A DNA stretch of 64,000 nt from Saussurea involucrata (taxonomy: Eukaryota > Streptophyta > Magnoliopsida > Asterales > Asteraceae): contig CM066315.1 in assembly GCA_033807775.1 (NCBI GenBank), positions 3,042,501-3,106,500 on the forward strand, given 5' to 3'. Positions 56,378 through 64,000 of this stretch are shown piece after piece. The notes under the pieces are model-generated. The model did not search any database. It was not told where the DNA came from and was given only the letters and a program-made list of their open reading frames with translations. How positions within the stretch are numbered: the first letter of the stretch is position 1; each line of letters starts with the position of its first letter. The position numbers and the translations under genes were made by a program.

Positions 56378-56914
56378 TAGTACATGGTCTTATGTTCGTA
56401 TAAGAATAGATGCTTGTGTTCACATGGAATTGAATTGAATTGCTATTACCGTAAAATCATATTTTTATATCAGAATGAATCTTTATTAGGGCATAGTCTT
56501 ATGTTGATTTATGTCACTTGGACGGTGTGTGCATACCGAGAGTGAATAGTGTGCATTAGTTTTTCTTCAGTTTTAGTTGTCTGTCTTCTTTATGTGTTCA
56601 TGTGTCTTCCTTTTATTAATTTATTTTTATTTGACTATGTTGAGGATGTTTTATGCTTATATGCAACGTTTTTGGGTTAAATGTTGAACTGTGAAATGTG
56701 CCCACTGTAGGGGAAGACGTTAATTTGAGGACAACATTAATATCATTTTTGCATGCAATCTTATCTTATTTCAGCTGTGTTATGGCAATATTGAATGACA
56801 AGCTCTAGATACAAAGGAAGACGAAGATAAGAAAACGACCAGTCAAGATCTTAAGCAACTTCACCGACTGGATTCGTTTTTTATGTTGGAAATTTAATTT
56901 AGGGATTTGTAGTT
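56378..56914. other. Spacer, no gene seen
   Basis: AT-rich text without open frames of note. It ends at the TG that starts the next LTR. Confidence 0.4.
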
Positions 56915-57290
56915 TGTAACAACCCACACCAAATTATCATACCCAAAAGCTATACCTTTAAAATAAAACGTCAAAGATGGCTCAATGAAATACATTAAAC
57001 AGATTACAAACTGGGTTTGCGAAAATAACCCTAACTACAGCTGAGATCGTAACTACGAGGTAAAAGGAAGGCCCTCTAAAACTTATGTATGCAACCTCCG
57101 TCTCACGCCTTGCCAACTTCTAAGCAAGCTTTCGACTACCTGCTTACCTGAAAAGGTTTTAGTTTTGAAAAGCGAGGGTTAGACCATGAGGTCTAGTGAG
57201 TTCCCTCAAAAGCCACGCCACAATAATACCGTTTATGGAAAACTTTCAGTAAGAAATAATTGTACAAAACTTGATAAAAACACACATAAT

Positions 57291-57379
57291 GATCAGCACA
57301 CTATGATCATCACACTATGATCAGCGCACACTATGATCAGCACACTATAATCAACACACTATGATCAGCACACTATGAC
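57291..57379. repeat. Tandem CACACTATGATCAG units in the LTR
   Basis: About six degenerate units of 14-17 bases with the core CACACTATGATCAG. The right LTR carries the same array at about 63150-63220 with a different unit order. Confidence 0.85.
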
Positions 57380-57982
57380 GAGCTACTAGTACACGCTATG
57401 GTCACACACACACCGTGACAGCGTAAAAAGGGGCACACACCGCCCATATATGAAACACATTCATATATCACACCATATGGGACACACCCCCATCTCACAC
57501 AAAGCCATAGCTCGTCCACACGAAAGTAGTTTAGGTCCACACGATTAAATCACACTTTCCATTCATGAGCAAATGATAATATGAACACTTACCATTAATT
57601 ATGCATAAGGACTCATATATCAAACCATATGGGACACACCCCCATTTCACACCAAAGCCAGAGCATGGTCACACACATTTAAATCACACATATTGTCACA
57701 CACTTACTATTCGCTTTGAAATAAAAGCAGTTTGTATCCACTCAATAAAATCACACTTTCTATGCAAGGTTAAAAGAATAGTACGAGCATTTACCAATGT
57801 AACATGCATAAAGTTCCACATTTAAAAGGATTTAAAGTCATAAAAACTCACCTGTCGTCCCGCTTAATCCTCACGCTAGATGAGCTCTCCCTTCAACTGC
57901 ACCTATAAGGGTACATACTACTACGATAAGCCACTTGATGGAAATACACACTCAAACAGCCTGCACTGCTATGTCACACCAC

Positions 57983-58226
57983 CACTTTCCGGACACTGTA
58001 TCCGAGTAGCCAAAACTACCCGGACAACCAACTATCCGGACACACTACCCGAACAACCAGACTATCCGGACGCACTACCCGGACAACTAAACTATCCGGA
58101 CGCACTACCCGGATAACTAAACTATCCGGACGTCCTACCCGGACAACCAACTATCCGGACACACTACCCGAACAACCAGACTATCCGGACGTTCTACCCG
58201 GACAACTAAACTATCCGGACACCACA
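57983..58226. repeat. CCGGAC minisatellite in the LTR
   Basis: Units of about 28-30 bases alternate ACTATCCGGAC and ACTACCCGGACAAC, roughly seven in a row. The right LTR repeats the array from about 63826 to the window end. TCCGGA is its own complement. Confidence 0.88.
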
Positions 58227-58773
58227 AATCGTCCGGACACTACCTTATTTTGAAGGTTTCCGGACGTGACGGGAAAACCCAAAAACGCAGAAAATTGCAT
58301 TTTCTCATGTCCCAATTCCCTCAACACTTCCAGATTAGCAATATGGTTCGATAGCTACACATTATCCCACAATACAACTCCCCTTAATCAGATTTGATGG
58401 GGAAACACAATAAACCCACTATTATCCAAGTTTCTTCTCTAATTACTAACAACACACACAAACTTAGAGAAAACTAGGATTGATTTACCTGGGTGATTCC
58501 GGAGTTTTTCCCCAACAGCTTAGCTGAAATCGATTTCTTCTTCTTCAATTTGTCATAATCCTTCTCTTGCTCTTTCTCTTAGCCACACACACACAACACA
58601 CACACTGAACAAAACTACCAAATGAGAAATTTAGGGTTTCTCTCATCCTTTTATACCTTCACAAAGAGCACCAAACTTTTCAGTATTTCACACTTGGACC
58701 ACATAACTTTCTTAAACTTCGAATTTCATCCAAGATTCCTCAGTTGTCGGTTAAATGAAAACCGGTTATTACA

Positions 58774-61700
58774 ATATCCACCCCTCAAAAGAATTCCGTC
58801 CCCGGAATTCCATTTTCAAGCAAACGAGGATTTCAAGTCCTCAAGTCTGATTCCAACTCCCAAGTTGCCTCTTGCCCCTTATGGAATCGCCACTGAACTC
58901 CCACTATAGACACTTCTTTATTCTAAACATCGCACCGACTCCTACATTGAATTCGATAAACTCTTCCTACTGCTCACATAAACCAGTGGCGGTCTCGAGC
59001 CACGTTTAACCTCTTGCAAAAAAAAAATGTTCGACCTATCGGTGGTCAACCGTGTGACCTCCGGTCTCACACAAAATCATTCACACATCTAGTCTCACGG
59101 TTTTAAAACGCGCCAAACTAAGGTTTCACACATCATTTTCACCTTCTTAAAGAACGAATTCTACCGAAGTTAACGTCACAACAACATACAACCCTTATTA
59201 AAATAACGACGCTCAATTCGCCAACTGATCACAAAATCAACCTTGAATATCACCTTAAATCGCAGTTAAGATTCTCTTTAACAGATTACACATAATTCTA
59301 CCATTACTCCCCCAATACAAAATACGCCTAAGGCAGATAACACCTTCTCACATTAATTAAGCTGACCACAATCTATTGATAACAATCAATTCACACGCTT
59401 TTACCACAACGTCACTCCTATATTACCACCAAGTCTAATCCAATGGTCCCTCACCCCGATCACTACATTCGACTACTGTCTTCCACTTATGTCTCAAACA
59501 TAAGACATTATTCCAAGGAACGACTCACTAGAAGGTGCACACTCTTGACCAATCACGCAAGCTAGCTCCCTTCAACGCTTAAACCAATCACACATACACA
59601 CAAATCCTCTTTCTCATACTCCCACTAGAAGCTCATGCACTCGATTGTGACGTTCTGATAACGTTGCTTCCCACGTTCCGTGCCACTTGTCACACTTTCT
59701 ACTTCGCGCTTACTCACTTAATCCAATCTACTGTCCCAATTACCTTAGGCTAGTATGGAACATTTCTCATCCAACATTGACCACTACATAAATGCAATTT
59801 TAACGGTTACTATGCCTAACCAGCAGTTCCATCATCGCTCATACGAGAAATTCAACCAAGTTAATCCGAAATCACACTCAATGCTCGAAGCGACTACACA
59901 CATCTCGTTTCTCAAACGATACTAATCCACTCCTTTACATTTCCTTAACATACAAGGATTAGCTTACAATCCCAAAGATTTCGTATCTACTACAAAACAT
60001 CATAACTAACCCGTCCAAGAGCACACAATTTCCTTCTTAGCTAGCCACCAACTGCCACCCAACTCTTTTATTCTCGGGTAACAATACCACATGCCACATA
60101 GACATCCATGCATCACCACACAAAATTCTGCCACATTTGAACAACTTATAAACAAATCCGAGCAAGGATCTCCACTTACGCTCACCCCATATCAACACTA
60201 GTCCATCACTTAACCTCACAGCCAAACATTATCACCATGCCTCCCATGCTTACTAATTATAAGTTGCCGCCATCTTATCCACACAACCCCACACCCTAGA
60301 GGTTCCATCCCCACGATCAATTGTGCACACACTAGGCCATGCTTTCTCCACACCAAACACTACATAGATTTGAAAGAGTTGCGAACACATTAAGCACTAA
60401 TTAGTTTTGCAAGTCAACATCCACACACAATTAACTGGAATTTCTACTTGGTCAATCTAGGGCACACACCCGCCCTTGGGAACAGACCAATTTCGTTCGA
60501 ATAGTCCATATGCAATCACACAATACTAAGTACGCATGCACGATTATCAAACAGGTATCACCAAGCTTTGATTTAGAACACTCACAACTTTGCCTTTCTC
60601 TAATCTAGCTGTACCGCACAATATGACCGTCTACCTCACTCGATCGAGTCTTTATCCCCGATCGACTCTTCGGAATCCACTTGAGACACGCTCAAAAATC
60701 AAACGGTAGAACGCTCCTTTGCAAACCAACCTAGTCCACATGTCTCACACGAGTTGTGCTAACTACTTCATTTGCAAACGACATAACAATCACAAGGAAG
60801 AATCACCTATCCAACTATCAATTCTCCACCTTCAAGATACTCATAAAAAGGCGGTCCACCCTCCTGACAGATTCACACCTTCCCAACCGACCTCTTATCT
60901 CCACGCACACACCTGACTAAATAATCATACAAGGGTTAACCTTTCAATTTCAAATCTCCCGACAATAACTCCACTCCCGACGTTGACTTCAATATCAATG
61001 CCTGACAATTAGTCTAAACACAAGTTCTCCTTAACTCCGGCTCCACGCCGATACTGTTTCATCCACATACCACAACGCTACCCATCGAGGTATTTTGCCT
61101 GCTTCGAAATCCCCCGGGACACTCCCCCCGCTGTCAGCCACACATCAACTTACCAGACCAGAGAAAAGACTACCATCACACAGGCATCTCTAAGGTCAAG
61201 TCTGGAACTACGGTGAGGCGCCGCCCTCCCTAAACGGTAACTCTAAAGCCACAAATCGACCATCGACGTTTTAACCGCACTTCCCACTCTCGAAACTTCG
61301 CACATTAATAAGTGCAATATCTCTTACCGCTTAGCGAGCTCATAGCCTCCATGCATGACAACATAATGATTTAAATCGTTTTACACACTCGAAATATTTC
61401 ACAAAACAAGGTTTGATATGCAAGGCACGATATCCCCAAAAAGAACAACCACACACACACTAATCTCAAGGATCGCTCACGCGCAACCCATGATGTCTCG
61501 CAACCTGGTCCATCTACTGAAAGTGTACACATCGAAACTCTCTTTGTGCAAAATTTTAAAATACCGCAAAATCGTCCACGCTGGGATGGTCAACCGACTC
61601 ACACACTTGCCGATTTGTCAAAAACGTGTTCACATCGTTTGCACCCATAAAACCATACGATCAAATGTTGTTATGATTTATACAAGGTTTAACTTACTCA

Positions 61701-62771
61701 TAAAGAAGTGAAATAATTTACTATTTCCCCAAATTCAAAATTTATCACACCACGTAAATAAATTTATCTTTTCCTTCAAGCACACACTTGCACATGCCGA
61801 CTCATTTTCAAAATCAGAAGTTTGCAAGGCACGCACACACACTCACACATTCTGACATAAAAGATTTACGCAACTTGTTTTGAAAACACCACGCATGGCC
61901 CGCTTTACATTGAAGGCTATTCGCTCGAGCAAGGTCAACCGTTTGCAGTTACAGCACAATAACGCCGACACCCTACTCCCAACCAACCATCAGGTTCCTT
62001 ATATTTGAAACGATCATCGGTATCGATACTTCTCACACACCTGGAGGCTCCCACCTCGCATTTACCACTTGCCTACTACTGCGTAATAATACAGCTTAAC
62101 CTCGACCCCAAATAGGTTAACCAACACTACTGTTATCAATCCACACGTCTAGCATTGCTCAACCACCCTTAACACTCTTCCACTAACTAGAGAGTAAGAA
62201 AACACCTCCCTATCATCCGACCCTTGAGTCGAACGCTCAAGATCTCTATTTACCGACATCAGGAGACACCCAGAATAAAGACTCTTCAGAGATTAGGAGC
62301 TCACCTCCAATCAATTAATTCCTTAAGAACCCTAAAGGTTCTACTTCACACGGACACTCACACCGGACATTCAAACAATGCTTCTTCTAGATAGTATTAC
62401 CAATCTCACCAAGAATAATCTGCACAGCACACTAAACCGTTGTCATAGTGACAAGGTTAATACACACTAATCACCACACTCCACACACTACTGTTATTCT
62501 CCACACTCAATCCACCACACTCCACACACTACCAATATCAGAACAACGGTAAGCAAGCACACCCATGCACCTGTAAATTCATAATGACATTGGCCAGATG
62601 TGATTTGAATTTACCTTACATGAGAGTCCTCACTACCATCGTCCTAAATTCTCAGTGATTAAGGTCTTTCCTAAAGGCTTCCTATATCTCAGTTGTGTCC
62701 TCCTACTCCACAATTTAAGTTTAGGCCCATCCGGTCACCTAAATCCCTTAAACTAGGGCTCTGATACCAAC
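58774..62771. other. Non-coding interior of the LARD-like element
   Basis: Four kilobases with no frame longer than about 97 codons on either strand. The plus strand is rich in C and A (many CACACA words) and poor in G, so the element's own transcript would be G/U-rich. The first 150 bases align loosely with the chromodomain-coding end of the Gypsy at 19711-19830, and the last 200 with its leader at 24341-24535. The middle matches nothing I recognise. Confidence 0.6.
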
Positions 62772-64000
62772 TGTAACAACCCGCACCAAATTATCATACC
62801 CAAAAGCTATACCTTTAAAATAAAACGTCAAAGATGGCTCAATGTAATACATTAAACAGATTACAAACTGGGTTTGCGGAAATAACCCTAACTACAGCTG
62901 AGATCGTAACTACGAGGTAAAAGGAAGGCCCTCTAAAACTTCTGTATGCAACCTCCGTCTCACGCCTTGCCAACTTCTAAGCAAGCTTTCGACTACCTGC
63001 TTACCTGAAAAGGTTTTAGTTTTGAAAAGCGAGGGTTAGACCATGAGGTCTAGTGAGTTCCCTTAAAAGCCACACCGCAATAATACCGTTTATGGAAAAC
63101 TTTCAGTAAGAAATAATTGTACAAAACTTGATAAAAACACACATAATGATCCGCACACTATGATCAGCACACTATGATCAGCACACTATAATCAGCACAC
63201 TATGATCAGCACACTATGACGAGCTACTAGTACACGCTATGGTCACACACACCGTGACAGCGTAAAAAGGGGCACATACCGCCCATATATGAAACACATT
63301 CATATATCACACCATATGGGACACACCCCCATCTCACACAAAGCCATAGCTCGTCCACACGAAAGTAGTTTAGGTCCACACGATTAAATCACACTTTCCA
63401 TTCATGAGCAAATGATAATATGAACACTTACCATTAATTATGCATAAGGACTCATATATCAAACCATATGGGACACACCACCATTTCACACCAAAGCCAG
63501 AGCATGGTCACACACATTTAAATCACACATATTGTCACACACTTACTATTCGCTTTGAAATAAAAGCAGTTTGTATCCACTCAATAAAATCACACTTTCC
63601 ATGCAAGGTTAAAAGAATAGTACGAGCATTTACCAATGTAACATGCATAAAGTTCCACATTTAAAAGGATTTAAAGTCAGAAAAACTCACCTGTCGTCCC
63701 GCTTAATCCTCACGCTAGATGAACTCTCCCTTCAACTGCACCTATAAGGGTACATACTACTACGATAAGCCACTTGATGGAAATACACACTCAAACAGCC
63801 TGCACTGCTATGTCACACCACCACTTTTCGGACACTGTATCCGAGTAGCCAAAACTACCCGGACAACCAACTATCCGGACACACTAACCGAACAACCAGA
63901 CTATCCGGACGCACTACCCGGACAACTAAACTATCCGGACGCACTACCCGGACAACTAAACTATCCGGACGTCCTACCCGGACAACCAACTATCCGGACA
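62772..64000 (-). repeat. Second LTR of the LARD-like element, truncated by the window edge
   Basis: Aligns with the first 1.2 kb of 56915-58773 with about one to two differences per hundred bases by eye. Confidence 0.93.

Larger units (their letters stand above)
56915..64000 (-). mobile_element. Large non-autonomous LTR element related to the Gypsy chromovirus, right LTR cut by the window
   Basis: The left LTR is 56915-58773 (1,859 bp, TGTAACAACCC...GTTATTACA). The right LTR starts at 62772 and is cut at the window end. Minus orientation is shown by the primer site TGGTATCAGAGCCC next to the right LTR and a purine-rich tract (complement of CACCCCTCAAAAG) next to the left one. The 4.0-kb interior has no gag or pol frame. 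Its two edges still resemble the Gypsy at 18009: the chromodomain end (58790-58925) and the leader (62570-62770). This fits a LARD. Confidence 0.85.

Noticed and set aside
57601..57825. 74-codon His-rich frame repeated at 63440-63664
   Set aside because: It lies in the LTRs, is created by ACACAC-rich text and has no motif.

Overview
The window is nuclear DNA of a flowering plant, probably a eudicot. It is AT-rich. It holds three split genes with GT/AG introns and a dense pile-up of nested transposable elements. The Tekay-like chromovirus, young Copia, SINEs with long target-site duplications and Athila-type primer site would suit an asterid such as a member of Asteraceae, but that family-level guess rests on general impression only.

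Genes. (1) 613-2833 (+): ZIP-family metal transporter, three exons, 352 aa. (2) 5997-9516 (+): chloroplast PTST2/PTST3-like starch-granule factor with a coiled coil and C-terminal CBM48, eight exons, 455 aa. (3) 32587-36563 (+): NRT1/PTR (NPF, NPF2-like) proton-coupled transporter, four exons, 600 aa. All three reading frames close cleanly across the inferred introns. They show no pathway link to each other.

Mobile DNA. 18009-26216 is a complete Ty3/Gypsy chromovirus on the minus strand with TSD CAACC, killed by two stops, a frameshift and a changed catalytic Asp. 38456-40181 is a solo LTR with TSD GATTA, inside a SINE, inside a LINE. 44143-56374 is a PIF/Harbinger-like element carrying an ORF1-type SANT/NAM-associated gene. 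That gene is split by a minus-strand Copia (45152-55457), whose gag is in turn split by a young non-autonomous gypsy-type element (49395-54906, TSD CGTAC). 56915 to the window end is a large LTR element related to the Gypsy one but with about 4 kb of non-coding interior. A LINE 3' end lies at 30951-32101. SINE copies lie at 4331, 15653 and 38271. MITEs with TTA, 8-bp and 9-bp target duplications are scattered through introns and spacers.

The most unusual pattern is a set of inverted-repeat elements sitting directly in (TA)n tracts (8299, 8580, 11567, 11717, 13381, 17341, 41362 and 42851). Their interiors look unrelated, but their ends share a degenerate signature, AGG-N4-GGTTC-N4-GAGAAC, often followed inward by CCGTTGAT. 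No CRISPR array, rRNA gene or functional tRNA gene was seen.
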